A DNA stretch of 64,000 nt from positions 8,669 to 72,668 of the forward strand of contig BTQL01000006.1 in NCBI GenBank assembly GCA_036985855.1, given 5' to 3'. The translations under genes were made by a program, and so were the position numbers. The notes beneath the pieces were generated by a model that did not search any database, was not told the DNA's origin, and worked only from the letters and a program-made list of their open reading frames with translations. Positions 47,277 to 56,832 of this stretch are shown here, piece by piece. Origin of the DNA: B3-G11 sp036985855. Its GTDB lineage: Bacteria > Actinomycetota > Acidimicrobiia > Spongiisociales > UBA5794. How positions within the stretch are numbered: position 1 is the stretch's first letter; each line of letters starts with the position of its first letter.

Positions 47277-48047
47277 ATGAAGAATGCGACCAGGATTTTC
47301 GTTCTCGCGCTCGTTCTCGGCCTCGTGGCTACAGCCTGCAGCAGCGCAGACGAGAGTCTGGAAGGGCGGACCGTTACGGTCGCCATCGAGAACCTCTACC
47401 CACCGTTCAACTTCATCGACGAGGTAACGGGCCAAGGCGCCGGGTTCGACTATGACATCTGGAACGAGATCTGTAGCCGACTCGACTGCAAGGCTGAGTT
47501 CGTGGAGGCGGTCTGGCCTGACGTGATTCTCGAGACCGGTGATGGCGTGTACGACACTGCAGCTGATGGCATCTCGATAACTGAGGAGCGCAAGGAAGTC
47601 GTCGCGTACTCTGACTCGTACATGACCACGATCCAAAAGATCATGGTCCGCTCAGATGAGAGCCGCTGGGCGACCGCTGACGAGTTCTTCGCGAGCAATT
47701 CCAAGCTCGGCACGCAGGTCGGCACAACGAACTACGAACTTGCCACGACGCTCACGAATGAAAGCAACATCGATGCGTTCGATCTCTTCCCGACTGCGGT
47801 TCTGGCACTGCTCTCTGGCGATGTCGACGCCGTGATCATCGACGACGTCGCAGGGCAGGGGTATGTGGGAGAGGGCAACGAGGGAACGAAACTGCTTGAG
47901 GGCGACCTCCAGTCAGACCCACTCGGGTTCATCTACGCCAAAGGCTCAGAGCTCATCGATCCGGTGAACGAGATCATCGCGGACATGAAGAGCGACGGCA
48001 CGATGGACAAGCTCATCAAGAAGTGGTTCATCGACTTCAAGGCATAG
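47277..48047 (+). CDS. Amino-acid ABC transporter substrate-binding lipoprotein
   Basis: The 256-residue protein has a lipoprotein signal (lipobox LVATAC, Cys about residue 21) followed by a family 3 solute-binding fold: VAIENLYPPFNFIDE, GFDYDIWNEICSRL, GISITEERKEVVAYSDSYM, and LIKKWFIDF at the end. Such proteins deliver polar amino acids to an ABC permease. GGAGGAG precedes the ATG. A long hairpin separates it from the permease gene, which would let the binding protein be made in excess. Confidence 0.93.
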   Translation: MKNATRIFVLALVLGLVATACSSADESLEGRTVTVAIENLYPPFNFIDEVTGQGAGFDYDIWNEICSRLDCKAEFVEAVWPDVILETGDGVYDTAADGISITEERKEVVAYSDSYMTTIQKIMVRSDESRWATADEFFASNSKLGTQVGTTNYELATTLTNESNIDAFDLFPTAVLALLSGDVDAVIIDDVAGQGYVGEGNEGTKLLEGDLQSDPLGFIYAKGSELIDPVNEIIADMKSDGTMDKLIKKWFIDFKA

Positions 48048-48062
48048 ACCAGAGCAATCGAT

Positions 48063-48096
48063 CAGAAGGGCCGGGTCGTTTGACACGGCCCTTCTG
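48063..48096 (+). terminator. Intercistronic hairpin between binding protein and permease
   Basis: CAGAAGGGCCG (48063-48073) pairs perfectly over 11 bp with CGGCCCTTCTG (48086-48096). No T-tract follows, so it may act as a partial terminator or as a 3'-end stabiliser for the binding-protein mRNA. Confidence 0.6.
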
Positions 48097-48140
48097 CGCG
48101 TAGCCGTCTACATTGCCCTGCAGCTACACAAAGGACTCAT

Positions 48141-48950
48141 GTGACCGCCATCGACACGGAGCATTTACCCGATCCGACGCCACCCGGCGCGAAGCTCTCC
48201 TACGACTTCGCAGGTTTCCCCTGGTGGCTGGTCGGAATCCTTGCGACCATCGCGTTCCCCGTGTACAAGTTATTGACCGACGAGACCTGGAACGACGGCT
48301 TCCTCTTCATCAAGGATGGCCTGACGCTCACGTTCATTGTCACGTTCGCTGGTTTCGCCATCGCAATGGTCCTGGGACTCGGCGTCTCTCTTGCACGCAT
48401 GTCCAAGCGAGCGGTTCCCAGGAATATCGCGATGTACTACATCGAGCTCATTCGAGGCATACCTGTTCTCGTCACGATCATCATGTTCGGGTTGGTCATA
48501 GTTCCATGGTTCTTTAGCCGTGCCGGTATCGACCCCCAGTCAACGATCGGCTCGAAGGCCATTCGAGCAAGCGTGGCGATCGGTCTCATCTATGCAGCAT
48601 TCATCGCTGAAGTACTGCGCGCTGGTATCGAGTCGGTCGAGAAAGGCCAGCGGGAAGCGGGCATGTCCGTCGGCCTGAACAACCGGCAGGTATTTCGCTT
48701 CATCGTCTGGCCCCAGGCGATCAGGAACATCATGCCTGCGCTGGGCAACGATCTGATTGCTCTGCTCAAGGACTCCTCCCTTGTGTCGATCCTCGCAGTC
48801 AGGGAGATCACGCAGATGTCCCGACTGTGGACGGGTCGAAATTTCCAATTCTTTACCGGGTTCATGATCCTCGCGGCGATGTACTTGACGCTCACTGTGG
48901 GCCTGTCGTTGCTGCTGCAGTGGTACGAGCGCAGGATCGCGACACCATGA
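48141..48950 (+). CDS. Amino-acid ABC transporter permease
   Basis: The 269-residue membrane protein has about five or six helices and the permease signature with EAA loop: AAFIAEVLRAGIESVEKGQREAGMSVG (cited in parts: AEVLRAGIESV and GQREAGMSVG). IELIRGIPVLV is the typical HisMQ-type segment. The start is GTG with AAGGAC upstream. The ATP-binding subunit is not encoded nearby. Confidence 0.92.
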   Translation: MTAIDTEHLPDPTPPGAKLSYDFAGFPWWLVGILATIAFPVYKLLTDETWNDGFLFIKDGLTLTFIVTFAGFAIAMVLGLGVSLARMSKRAVPRNIAMYYIELIRGIPVLVTIIMFGLVIVPWFFSRAGIDPQSTIGSKAIRASVAIGLIYAAFIAEVLRAGIESVEKGQREAGMSVGLNNRQVFRFIVWPQAIRNIMPALGNDLIALLKDSSLVSILAVREITQMSRLWTGRNFQFFTGFMILAAMYLTLTVGLSLLLQWYERRIATP

Positions 48951-49393
48951 CCGATATCGAATCGATGCACGAGAGCCTTCAAGACGTCATCGAGCGGTTT
49001 GACCACGTCTCGATAGCCGTCCACGACATCGAAACGGCCCAAGCTCTCGTGGACCTTCTCGGTGGATCCCACATCGGTGGCGGCCTCAGTTTCGCGGGTG
49101 ACTTTCGTTGGATCCAGTTCGATCTTCCCGGCCAGGGTCGGCTGGAGCTGATCAGCCCTGTGGTCAACGAGAAGGACAACTTCCTCAATAGGTACCTCGC
49201 CGAGCACGGAGAGGGAATGCATCATCTCACGTTCAAGGTGAGGGACATACACAGGGCCGTGGCGAGGGCGAGGGAACTTGGCTTCACCGTTGTTGGTGTC
49301 AACGACAGCGAAGAAGGCTGGAAGGAGGCGTTCGTGCACCCTGCATCCGCACACGGCGTACTCATTCAACTCGCAGAGTTCGCGGACAAGTAA
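48947..49393 (+). CDS. mce: Methylmalonyl-CoA epimerase-like VOC protein
   Basis: The 148-residue protein has the vicinal-oxygen-chelate fold: FDHVSIAVHDIETAQALV, a metal His in DHVSIAV, GRLELISPV with Glu, GMHHLTFKV with the second His, and the GVLIQLAE ending with Glu. This set of ligands matches methylmalonyl-CoA epimerase, which works in propionyl-CoA use. Its ATG overlaps the permease stop. Other VOC functions cannot be fully excluded. Confidence 0.8.
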   Translation: MTDIESMHESLQDVIERFDHVSIAVHDIETAQALVDLLGGSHIGGGLSFAGDFRWIQFDLPGQGRLELISPVVNEKDNFLNRYLAEHGEGMHHLTFKVRDIHRAVARARELGFTVVGVNDSEEGWKEAFVHPASAHGVLIQLAEFADK

Positions 49394-49397
49394 ACAG

Positions 49398-49973
49398 GTG
49401 CCCTCCTCCCCCACGGTGATCCTCCCCGTACGCGATTTCGATGGCATGTCGCGCCTGAGCGGCGTGCTCAGTCCTCGACGGAGGACGAAACTATCACGTG
49501 CCCTGTGCAGCGTGGCGGTCTCTGCTGCACGGAACGCAGAACTCGACGTTGTTGTGATCTCATCATCACCTGATGTCACCAACTGGGCGGAAGTCGGCGG
49601 GTTGCATGTCTGGTCCGACCCCGGCCGCGGCCTGTCCGCTGCAGCGTCCGCTGCTGTTGCACGTATGGGTCGGGATCCGTGGATTGTGCTGCACGCGGAT
49701 CTTCCGCTCGTGAGCGCCGCCGCGCTCAGACAAGTTTCCGAAGCCTGCGAGGACGCCGCTGTGCTTGTTCCGAGCCATGATGGAGGTACGAACGTGATCG
49801 CGTCCCATGGTCCATTCCCTTTCTCGTACGGACTAGGTTCGTTTCATCGCCATTTTGCTGCGGTTCCCGATGCCTCGATCATCTCAACATCCGAACTCTC
49901 GATAGACATCGACTCTCCCGCTCAGCTTGCGGCTTTCCCCGAGCTGGTCGAACCACCTAGCCTCTCCACATGA
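49398..49973 (+). CDS. cofC: CofC-like guanylyltransferase of coenzyme F420 synthesis
   Basis: The 191-residue nucleotidyltransferase-fold protein has VILPVRDFDGMSRLSG at the start, LSPRRRTKLSRAL, the GLSAAASAAVA segment, and WIVLHADLPLVSAAAL with the metal-binding Asp. GGTNVIA and FSYGLGSFHRH follow, as in CofC/FbiD enzymes that activate the phospho-lactate-type unit of F420. The GTG start is in close succession with the previous gene. The initial lysine motif is divergent, so the exact substrate is uncertain. Confidence 0.75.
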   Translation: MPSSPTVILPVRDFDGMSRLSGVLSPRRRTKLSRALCSVAVSAARNAELDVVVISSSPDVTNWAEVGGLHVWSDPGRGLSAAASAAVARMGRDPWIVLHADLPLVSAAALRQVSEACEDAAVLVPSHDGGTNVIASHGPFPFSYGLGSFHRHFAAVPDASIISTSELSIDIDSPAQLAAFPELVEPPSLST

Positions 49974-50722
49974 CCACCGGTTCTCGCAACGAGCTCTCGA
50001 GCGATCTCACACCTCTCGGCATCCCAGAACGCGTGCTGACGATCGGCGCACATCCGGACGATGCTGAGTTCGGGGTGGGGGCGACACTGGCGAGATGGGT
50101 TTCCTCTGGCACTCTCGTGACCATGCTGATCGTCACCGATGGCTCGAAGGGCTCCTGGGACCCGGACAGGGATCAGGCAGATCTGATCCGAACCCGCCGA
50201 GCAGAGCAGGCTCGTGCCGCCGAGGTTCTCGGCGCAACATCGGTGATCCACCTCGACCATGTCGACGGTGAACTCGAGTACAGCATGAGTCTGCGCAGGG
50301 AGCTTGTTACACACATCCGCACGACGAGGCCAGATGTGCTGGTCACACATGACCCGTGGCAGCGATACCAGCTCCATCCGGATCACAGGGCGACGGGAAT
50401 GGCAGCAGTTGACGCGGTGGTCACCGCAAGAGAACCGCTTGCCTACACGGATCTCGACCTGGCTGCCCACAGACCACGAACAGTCCTTCTGTGGTCGGCG
50501 GATGCACCTGACCACATCGAGCAGGTCACTCCCAAGTGGTTCGATCGAAAGGTTGAAGCGTTGATGTGCCATTCATCCCAGGGGACCACCACCATGGGCG
50601 GCGCCGAATCGAGTGCTGAACTGCGCCTTGCTTTCGTCGACCGTCTCGCCGTGTGGCATGCCGACAATGGCAAAGCATTCGGAGTCGGCCCGGCAGAATC
50701 GTTCAAGAAGATCTCTCCCTGA
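49970..50722 (+). CDS. PIG-L/LmbE-family deacetylase
   Basis: The 250-residue zinc hydrolase has IGAHPDDAEFGVGATLARW with the zinc ligands, TDGSKGSWD, RRAEQARAAEVLGA and LHPDHRATGMAAVDAV. This is the de-N-acetylase family that includes MshB; the C-terminus differs from Mca. Substrate could be a GlcNAc-containing thiol or another sugar conjugate. The ATG overlaps the cofC-like stop. Confidence 0.87.
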   Translation: MTTGSRNELSSDLTPLGIPERVLTIGAHPDDAEFGVGATLARWVSSGTLVTMLIVTDGSKGSWDPDRDQADLIRTRRAEQARAAEVLGATSVIHLDHVDGELEYSMSLRRELVTHIRTTRPDVLVTHDPWQRYQLHPDHRATGMAAVDAVVTAREPLAYTDLDLAAHRPRTVLLWSADAPDHIEQVTPKWFDRKVEALMCHSSQGTTTMGGAESSAELRLAFVDRLAVWHADNGKAFGVGPAESFKKISP

Positions 50723-50731
50723 GGAGACCTC

Positions 50732-51841
50732 GTGGCAATACTCGTACTCGGCTCGGGAATCGTCGGATCAGCCGCTGCATGGGACCTTGTGCGCCGCGGA
50801 CACGACGTAACGGTCGCCGACACGGATGCTGAAGCAGCCCAGAAGGTTGCCGCTGTCCATGGGGCCGGCGCAATGCACCTCCAAGCAGCTGACAGAAATG
50901 CGTTGCTCGCGGCGCTTGATGAGTGTGCCATCGTCGTTTCAGCGATCCCTTTCCGCTACGGGGCGTCCGTGGCATCTGCTGCGATCACAACGGGAACGCA
51001 CTACCTGGACTTCGGTGGAAATCCGACGGTTGTGCAGGACCAACGAAAACTCCATGACAATGCAGTCACCGCAGGGATCATGGTCGTGCCTGACTGCGGA
51101 CTCGCTCCCGGACTGGCGAATGTCATCGCTGAGGACCTCATTTCGTCCGCACATGAAGGAACGATCGACTCCATCCAGATCCGGGTAGGAGCTCTCCCTC
51201 AGAAGCCTGTCGGAGCGCTCGGATACCAGCTCGCGTTCAGCCCTCGAGGCCTGATCAATGAATACGCAGAACCTTGTGAGGTCATCGAGGATGGGGTGTA
51301 TCAGACCGTTGAACCGTTGAGCCGATTCGAAGAAGTCGATTGGGAAGGATGGGGACCTCTTGAGGCGTTTGCGACGGCCGGTGGAACCTCGACGATGGCC
51401 ATGCGCCACGTCGGGACCGTCATGTCCCTCGAGTACAAGACCCTCAGGTACCCGGGTCATGGTCGGGTATTCCGGTCCATGATGGAACTGGGATTGTTCG
51501 ATGAGTCTCCGAGGGCGATCGGTTCTGCCACGATCGCACCGCGGGAGGTGCTCATCGACGCCTTGGATCACAGACTCCCGCGTGGTGCGCCGGATGTCGT
51601 ACTGATACGGGTTTGGTGCGATCAGTCAGGTGAACGATCGACCGTCCAGATCGTCGACACGGAACGAGACGGCTTCTCTGCCCTGGCGCGCACCACAGCG
51701 TTCCCTGCAACGGCGCTTGCGGATCTGATCGCTCGCGAGATCGTCGATCGGCCGGGGGTGGCAACGATGAACGAAATCGTTCTCGGCAGTGAACTTCTGC
51801 CCGAACTCGTCTCGGTTGGAATCGAACTCGAAGAGCTCTAG
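50732..51841 (+). CDS. Saccharopine dehydrogenase-like NAD(P)-binding protein
   Basis: The 369-residue protein begins with a Rossmann motif VLGSGIVGSAAAWDLVRRGH and contains the family segment HYLDFGGNPTVV and DCGLAPGLANVIAEDLI. These match the lysine-6-dehydrogenase/saccharopine reductase group. The C-terminal half has the typical GHGRVFRSMMELG region. GAGGAGA supports the GTG start. It may work in lysine or related amino-acid catabolism; substrate not determined. Confidence 0.85.
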   Translation: MAILVLGSGIVGSAAAWDLVRRGHDVTVADTDAEAAQKVAAVHGAGAMHLQAADRNALLAALDECAIVVSAIPFRYGASVASAAITTGTHYLDFGGNPTVVQDQRKLHDNAVTAGIMVVPDCGLAPGLANVIAEDLISSAHEGTIDSIQIRVGALPQKPVGALGYQLAFSPRGLINEYAEPCEVIEDGVYQTVEPLSRFEEVDWEGWGPLEAFATAGGTSTMAMRHVGTVMSLEYKTLRYPGHGRVFRSMMELGLFDESPRAIGSATIAPREVLIDALDHRLPRGAPDVVLIRVWCDQSGERSTVQIVDTERDGFSALARTTAFPATALADLIAREIVDRPGVATMNEIVLGSELLPELVSVGIELEEL

Positions 51842-53058
51842 GAGTCTCGCGCGACGCTGCCGATCTTGGCGCTCGTGTCGATCTCGAAAAAGTGCATTTT
51901 CGACGTATCGATCACCAGATCAACCGAGGAGCCGTCTGGCACAGGAACGTCAGAGCTGACTCGGCCGGTGAATCTGGTCTGATCGCCAAGGGAAGTCGCA
52001 TCCTGACCCGAATCCGCGAGAAGTTCCTCGATATCGGGTGTCAACACAGGTGGTGAATCGATGAAGAAGTGCACATATGACTCGGACCCGAGATGCTCGT
52101 TCACATCGGTATCGACACGAATCGTCCGGTCCGGATCGGGATCGGACATCAGCGCGTGTTCGAAAGCACTCGGGCGGATGCCCACGACGATCCGCTCGCC
52201 GAAGTGGTCTTCGATACCGGGGTGCGCATCAAGAGAGATCTGGTCAACCGTGACCGTGTATCCACCGAAGGAGGCCCTGACCTCGTCGCCCACCCTGGTC
52301 AGTTCACCGTAGATCATGTTCATCGCCGGGCTCCCGATGAAGCCGGCAACGAAGAGATTCACCGGATTGTTGAAGAGCTCCGTCGGCTCGTCTACCTGCT
52401 GGAGGTTGTACGGACGTTTTGCCGACACGGGCCGCATGACGGCAACCCGATGTCCGAGGGTCATCGCCTCGATCTGGTCGTGGGTCACGTACACGGTCGT
52501 TGTACCAAGACGATTGTGGAGGCGACCGAGCTCAATCCTCATCTGGACACGTAACTTGGCATCGAGGTTCGACAGGGGTTCATCCATCAAGAAGGCGCTC
52601 GGTTCGCGCACGATGGCACGCCCCATAGCAACTCGTTGACGCTGACCACCCGAGAGGGCTTTCGGCTTTCGGTCGAGATAATCCGTGATCTCGAGGATCT
52701 CAGCAGCTTCATTCACGCGGGCCTCGATCTCGGCTTTGGGCATCTTCCTGAGCTTGAGACCGAATGCCATGTTGTCGCGAACGGACATGTGCGGGTACAG
52801 GGCATAGTTCTGGAACACCATGGCAATGTCCCTGTCCTTGGGTGGCACATCGTTGACGACTCTCTCGCCGATGCTCAACTTGCCTTCGGTGATGTCTTCG
52901 AGTCCCGCGATCATCCGAAGAACAGTTGACTTCCCACAACCGGACGGTCCGACGAGCACGAGGAACTCACCCTCGCGGACGTCGAGACTGAACTGACCGA
53001 CGGCTCTCGTTCCATCCGGGTATATCTTCCCGACATCATCGAGCGTGATTGAAGCCAT
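51838..53058 (-). CDS. ABC transporter ATP-binding protein, MalK/UgpC type
   Basis: The 406-residue ATPase has Walker A GPSGCGKSTVLRMIAG, Q-loop QNYALYPHMSVRDN, signature LSGGQRQRVAMGRAI, Walker B AFLMDEPLSNLDAKLR and switch His in YVTHDQIEAMTLG. The extra C-terminal TOBE-type regulatory domain (from about residue 245) is typical of carbohydrate importers that share one ATPase among several permeases. No permease or binding-protein gene is next to it. GGAGGG precedes the ATG at 53058. Confidence 0.93.
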   Translation of the reverse strand: MASITLDDVGKIYPDGTRAVGQFSLDVREGEFLVLVGPSGCGKSTVLRMIAGLEDITEGKLSIGERVVNDVPPKDRDIAMVFQNYALYPHMSVRDNMAFGLKLRKMPKAEIEARVNEAAEILEITDYLDRKPKALSGGQRQRVAMGRAIVREPSAFLMDEPLSNLDAKLRVQMRIELGRLHNRLGTTTVYVTHDQIEAMTLGHRVAVMRPVSAKRPYNLQQVDEPTELFNNPVNLFVAGFIGSPAMNMIYGELTRVGDEVRASFGGYTVTVDQISLDAHPGIEDHFGERIVVGIRPSAFEHALMSDPDPDRTIRVDTDVNEHLGSESYVHFFIDSPPVLTPDIEELLADSGQDATSLGDQTRFTGRVSSDVPVPDGSSVDLVIDTSKMHFFEIDTSAKIGSVARDS

Positions 53059-53141
53059 GGTCCCTCCGAGGTTCGCTGGTCCTTGTGAGCATGACGTTAC
53101 CAGCAATCCCACAGGTTTCTAAATGGCGGCAGGCACACGAC

Positions 53142-53147
53142 TAATGT
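53142..53147 (+). promoter_or_regulatory. -10 hexamer of leaderless SDR gene
   Basis: TAATGT is followed by 6 bases (GGTCAT) and the ATG at 53154. Confidence 0.5.
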
Positions 53148-53153
53148 GGTCAT

Positions 53154-53867
53154 ATGGTCGAATCCAACGTCGCAGTTATCCCTGGAGGTACCGGCTCTGT
53201 CGGCTGCTGCCTCATTCCGATGCTCATCGACCGCGAATTCAAGGTCGCGGTCACCTACCTGATCCCTGAGGAAGCAACCGCCCTCGAGGAACGAATGGGC
53301 CTCGACGAAGACAGGCTCATCATCCGCAGAGTCGACGCAAGCGACGCCGATGCCGTGTCTTCATTCTTTGCTGAGGCTGTTGATAGTTTCGGATCGATCA
53401 ACGTGATGGCCTCACTCGTGGGAGGGTGGTCCGGAGGACGCGATGTGAAGGAGACGGATGACGTTCGACTCGACCGCATGCTCGACCTCAATCTCAAGAC
53501 GGCTTGGAACACAACGAGAGCAGCGATTCCGAACATGTCCGAGCAGTGGGGCCGAATCATCCTGATGGGTTCCAAGCACTCCCAGGACACTCCCGCCGGA
53601 CAGGCTGCGTACAACCTCGCGAAGGCGGGAGTCCTTGCTCTCTCACGCTCGGTTGCAACCGAATTGCTCGATACGAACACGACCTGCAACACCCTGCTGC
53701 CATCGGTGATCAATACAGAGGCGACACGGTCGGCGCTCCCCTATGCCGACTATGTCAATTGGCCACAACCCGAGGAGATCGCCGACGTGATCAACTTCCT
53801 TGCAAGTCGTGAGTCCAAAGTCATCAACGGTGGTGGTGTTCCCGTGTGGGGATCCGCCCTGATCTGA
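53154..53867 (+). CDS. Short-chain dehydrogenase/reductase
   Basis: The 237-residue SDR has a modified glycine motif (PGGTGSVGCCL), a Ser in ILMGSKHS, the Tyr-Lys pair in YNLAKAG and a NTLLPSVINTEATR segment. The glycine pattern differs from the classic TGxxxGxG. Substrate unknown. It precedes the GMC oxidoreductase by 16 bases and is probably co-transcribed with it. Confidence 0.85.
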   Translation: MVESNVAVIPGGTGSVGCCLIPMLIDREFKVAVTYLIPEEATALEERMGLDEDRLIIRRVDASDADAVSSFFAEAVDSFGSINVMASLVGGWSGGRDVKETDDVRLDRMLDLNLKTAWNTTRAAIPNMSEQWGRIILMGSKHSQDTPAGQAAYNLAKAGVLALSRSVATELLDTNTTCNTLLPSVINTEATRSALPYADYVNWPQPEEIADVINFLASRESKVINGGGVPVWGSALI

Positions 53868-53883
53868 TGACGGTGCAACAGCC

Positions 53884-55521
53884 GTGAGCTCTTCGCGAAA
53901 TGCCAGAGACACGTTCAGTTTCGATGTTGTCATAATCGGTTCGGGTTTCGGTGGATCCGTGAGCGCAATGCGCCTGACCGACAAGGGTTACACGGTCGGT
54001 GTCGTTGAAGCAGGCAAACGGTGGCATACGGGAGATTTCCCAAAAACGAACTGGAACGCGTTCAAATCGTTGTGGTTTCCCAAACTCGGCATGCGGGGCA
54101 TACAACGCATTTCGCTGCTCCCCGACGTGATGGTGCTGAGCGGCGCAGGAGTCGGTGGAGGGTCTCTCGTGTACGCAAATACGTTGTACGAGCCGCCCGA
54201 TCCTTTCTACGTGGATGATCAGTGGGGCAACATCACTGATTGGAGGATTGAACTCGCTCCGCATTACGAGACTGCTCGCCACATGCTCGGTGTTGTAGAG
54301 AACCCTCTCGACACTCCGGCAGATGAGGTGATGCGCAGGGTCGCAGACAAGCTCGGCGTTTCCGACTCATACCAGCCAACACCCGTAGGAGTCTTCTTCG
54401 GAGATCCCGGAATCGAAGTCGGCGATCCGTACTTCGATGGAGACGGCCCCCGTCGCTCGGGCTGCATCGCGTGTGGCAACTGCATGGTCGGGTGTCGCCA
54501 CAATGCAAAGAACACCCTCGACAAGAACTATCTCTATTTTGCAGAGCAGAGAGGCGCATCCGTATTCCCTTCCCAACAAGTCGTCGATGTCGAACGTTCA
54601 GGCGACGGATGGAGTGTGACCGCCCGCAAGCCGGGTGCATGGTTCTCACACAAAGAGACGGTCTATCAGGCTGACCACGTGATCTTTTCGGCCGGTGCAC
54701 TCGGCTCGACACGCCTGCTCTTGGAACTCCAGGAACGAGGAAGGTTGCCGAACCTCTCGCAACGGATCGGGTTTCAAACGCGTACCAACTCAGAGGCCAT
54801 CGTGGGGTCAGTCGCAAAGTCGAGAGATGTCGACTACAGCGAGGGAATCGCGATCACGTCTTCGATTTACCCGACCGCCGACACGCATGTCGAACCTGTC
54901 CGCTACGGGAGGGGCTCGAACGCCCTGGGACTGCTCGGAACGTTGATCACCGATGGGGGCGATGGCGTGCCGCGGCAGGTGCGTTTCCTGGCAAACATCG
55001 TGAGGCACCCGATCCTCTTCCTCCGGTCCCTGTCGGTCTGGCATTGGTCCGAGCGGGGGATCATCCTGCTCGTGATGCAGACAAGGGACAACAGCATCCG
55101 TTTGCTTCGCAAGAAAGGCTGGTTCAGGACGAAGTTGTCGACGACCCAGGGTGAGGGCGAACCGAACCCGACCTACATCCCGATCGCAAACGAGACGGCC
55201 AGACTCACCGCGGAAGAGATCGATGGCATCGGCTTTTCTTCGGTCAACGAAGTCCTCTTCGACACACCACTCACCGCGCACATCCTCGGGGGAGCCCCGA
55301 TCGGCGTTGACGCTGATTCGGGTGTGATAGACGCCTACCACAGGGTCTTCGGCCACGAGGGCCTCCACGTGATCGACGGCGCTGCGATCGGTGCGAATCT
55401 CGGTGTGAATCCGTCCCTCACCATCACCGCAATGGCTGAACGAGCGATTTCAATGTGGCCGGATCGCGGAGAAGAGGACGAACGTGCAATGCTCGGTGAG
55501 CCGTACGCACCTGTCGCCTAG
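53884..55521 (+). CDS. GMC-type flavin oxidoreductase (cholesterol-oxidase-like)
   Basis: The 545-residue protein has the FAD motif VVIIGSGFGGSVSAMRLTDKGY, VLSGAGVGGGSLVYANTL, a Cys-rich segment GCIACGNCMVGC seen in the ChoD-like group, and the C-terminal GMC region ending HVIDGAAIGANLGVNPSLT (all as landmarks). It probably oxidises a sterol or other alcohol. The Cys cluster sets it apart from streptomycete secreted cholesterol oxidases, and there is no signal peptide. The GTG start lies just after the SDR stop. Confidence 0.87.
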   Translation: MSSSRNARDTFSFDVVIIGSGFGGSVSAMRLTDKGYTVGVVEAGKRWHTGDFPKTNWNAFKSLWFPKLGMRGIQRISLLPDVMVLSGAGVGGGSLVYANTLYEPPDPFYVDDQWGNITDWRIELAPHYETARHMLGVVENPLDTPADEVMRRVADKLGVSDSYQPTPVGVFFGDPGIEVGDPYFDGDGPRRSGCIACGNCMVGCRHNAKNTLDKNYLYFAEQRGASVFPSQQVVDVERSGDGWSVTARKPGAWFSHKETVYQADHVIFSAGALGSTRLLLELQERGRLPNLSQRIGFQTRTNSEAIVGSVAKSRDVDYSEGIAITSSIYPTADTHVEPVRYGRGSNALGLLGTLITDGGDGVPRQVRFLANIVRHPILFLRSLSVWHWSERGIILLVMQTRDNSIRLLRKKGWFRTKLSTTQGEGEPNPTYIPIANETARLTAEEIDGIGFSSVNEVLFDTPLTAHILGGAPIGVDADSGVIDAYHRVFGHEGLHVIDGAAIGANLGVNPSLTITAMAERAISMWPDRGEEDERAMLGEPYAPVA

Positions 55522-55535
55522 CCCTGCTGCATCTG

Positions 55536-56813
55536 CTACCCACTGCCTGGATCGTGGTCGATTCTCTTCCGCACAGGCATGTGCGCGATTTCACGCGACT
55601 CCGATATCGGCAATTCGTCCGCCGTGGTCCGTTGAAACCACCGGGCATAGGCTCGCGACCACGATACTGCCGACGCCCCGTGGGCAACGACGCTCATTGC
55701 AACCACGGCAGAAACGACAGCGAGAATGAAAGGAGCCGTATCTGGCTCGGACTCCAGGACCACCGTGCCGCCAAAGACAAGCGATGCAAGTCCCCGCGGA
55801 CCAAACCACCCGATATACAGAACCGTTGGATAGCGAAGTCCGGTACCCACCAGCGAGAGAGCCACCGGAACCATCCGAACGACGGTGAGACTGACGATTC
55901 CGAAACCAACCATGCTCCAGGTGATCACCGACAGGCTTGGACCAAGGATCAGGGAACCGAACGCAAAGAACGCCACCATCGTCAACAGATGGGAGATCCC
56001 CTCAGAAAAGTCGCAAATATCGGGATACACCGATCGAATGATGCTTCCGAAGGTGATACCCGCGACAAATGCGGCGATGAACCCTGAACCCCCGATGGGA
56101 TCGACCACAGCGAAAGCAACAAGAGCGAGAACCGGTGCAGCCACGAGGCGCCAATCCCTTGTCATCCAGCCTCGTTCACCGGCATACCGGATAGCCAGGG
56201 CACCGATCCATCCAACGAGAGCGCCTGCAAGGACGGCCGACCCGATCTCTACGATGAACACAGCTGCAATACCACTCGCGGTCTGCATCTCATTGGCCAC
56301 GCCGGCGAGAGCAATCGAGAGAAACGGCACGGCGATACCGTCATTCAGCCCGCTCTCGACGCTGAGACCTTGTCGAACCATGGAGGGAACGTCTTTGTTG
56401 GCCACGACCGCCTGGCCGAGCGCCGCATCGGTAGGCGCCAGGATGACCGCGATGATCGCCGCCTCCCAGAAGCCCAGCTGGTCGAAGAAGACAAGAGCGG
56501 TCAACACCCCCGTAACAATCGTGAGCGGCAATCCGATACCGAGAAGCCGGCCGGGGAGGAAGGCCTCTCTCCGCACCGCGCGAACATCGATCACTGCGGC
56601 GTCTGAGAAAAGCACAACTACGAGGGTGCCTTCGAGCAGCAGTTGCACGAAGCCGCTGTCGAGGTTCAGAGAAACCGCGTCCAACACACGTGGACCAGCG
56701 ATCAATCCGAACGCCACGAAGAGCATCGGACCCGTGAAGACCGTCGACATCAGACGCCTCGAGAAAAGCGCATACACAAAGACGAAACCGGCGAACAGAG
56801 CAAGACCGAACAC
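55536..56813 (-). CDS. Cation:proton antiporter, CPA1 (NhaP-like)
   Basis: The 425-residue membrane protein has about 12 helices. The ion-site motif APTDAALGQAVVANKDVP and ESGLNDGIAVPFL carry the conserved Asp residues of NhaP-type sodium/proton exchangers. WFGPRGLASLVF is the conserved Arg-containing helix. The GTG start is supported by TAGTAT, 6 bases upstream. A copy of the 50-bp repeat begins 8 bp upstream of that hexamer. Confidence 0.92.
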   Translation of the reverse strand: MFGLALFAGFVFVYALFSRRLMSTVFTGPMLFVAFGLIAGPRVLDAVSLNLDSGFVQLLLEGTLVVVLFSDAAVIDVRAVRREAFLPGRLLGIGLPLTIVTGVLTALVFFDQLGFWEAAIIAVILAPTDAALGQAVVANKDVPSMVRQGLSVESGLNDGIAVPFLSIALAGVANEMQTASGIAAVFIVEIGSAVLAGALVGWIGALAIRYAGERGWMTRDWRLVAAPVLALVAFAVVDPIGGSGFIAAFVAGITFGSIIRSVYPDICDFSEGISHLLTMVAFFAFGSLILGPSLSVITWSMVGFGIVSLTVVRMVPVALSLVGTGLRYPTVLYIGWFGPRGLASLVFGGTVVLESEPDTAPFILAVVSAVVAMSVVAHGASAVSWSRAYARWFQRTTADELPISESREIAHMPVRKRIDHDPGSG

Positions 56814-56819
56814 GCGGCG

Positions 56820-56825
56820 ATACTA
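56820..56825 (-). promoter_or_regulatory. -10 hexamer of leaderless antiporter gene
   Basis: TAGTAT on the minus strand, then CGCCGC, then the GTG at 56813. The dispersed repeat covers the -35 position. Confidence 0.45.
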
Positions 56826-56832
56826 GTGCCGC

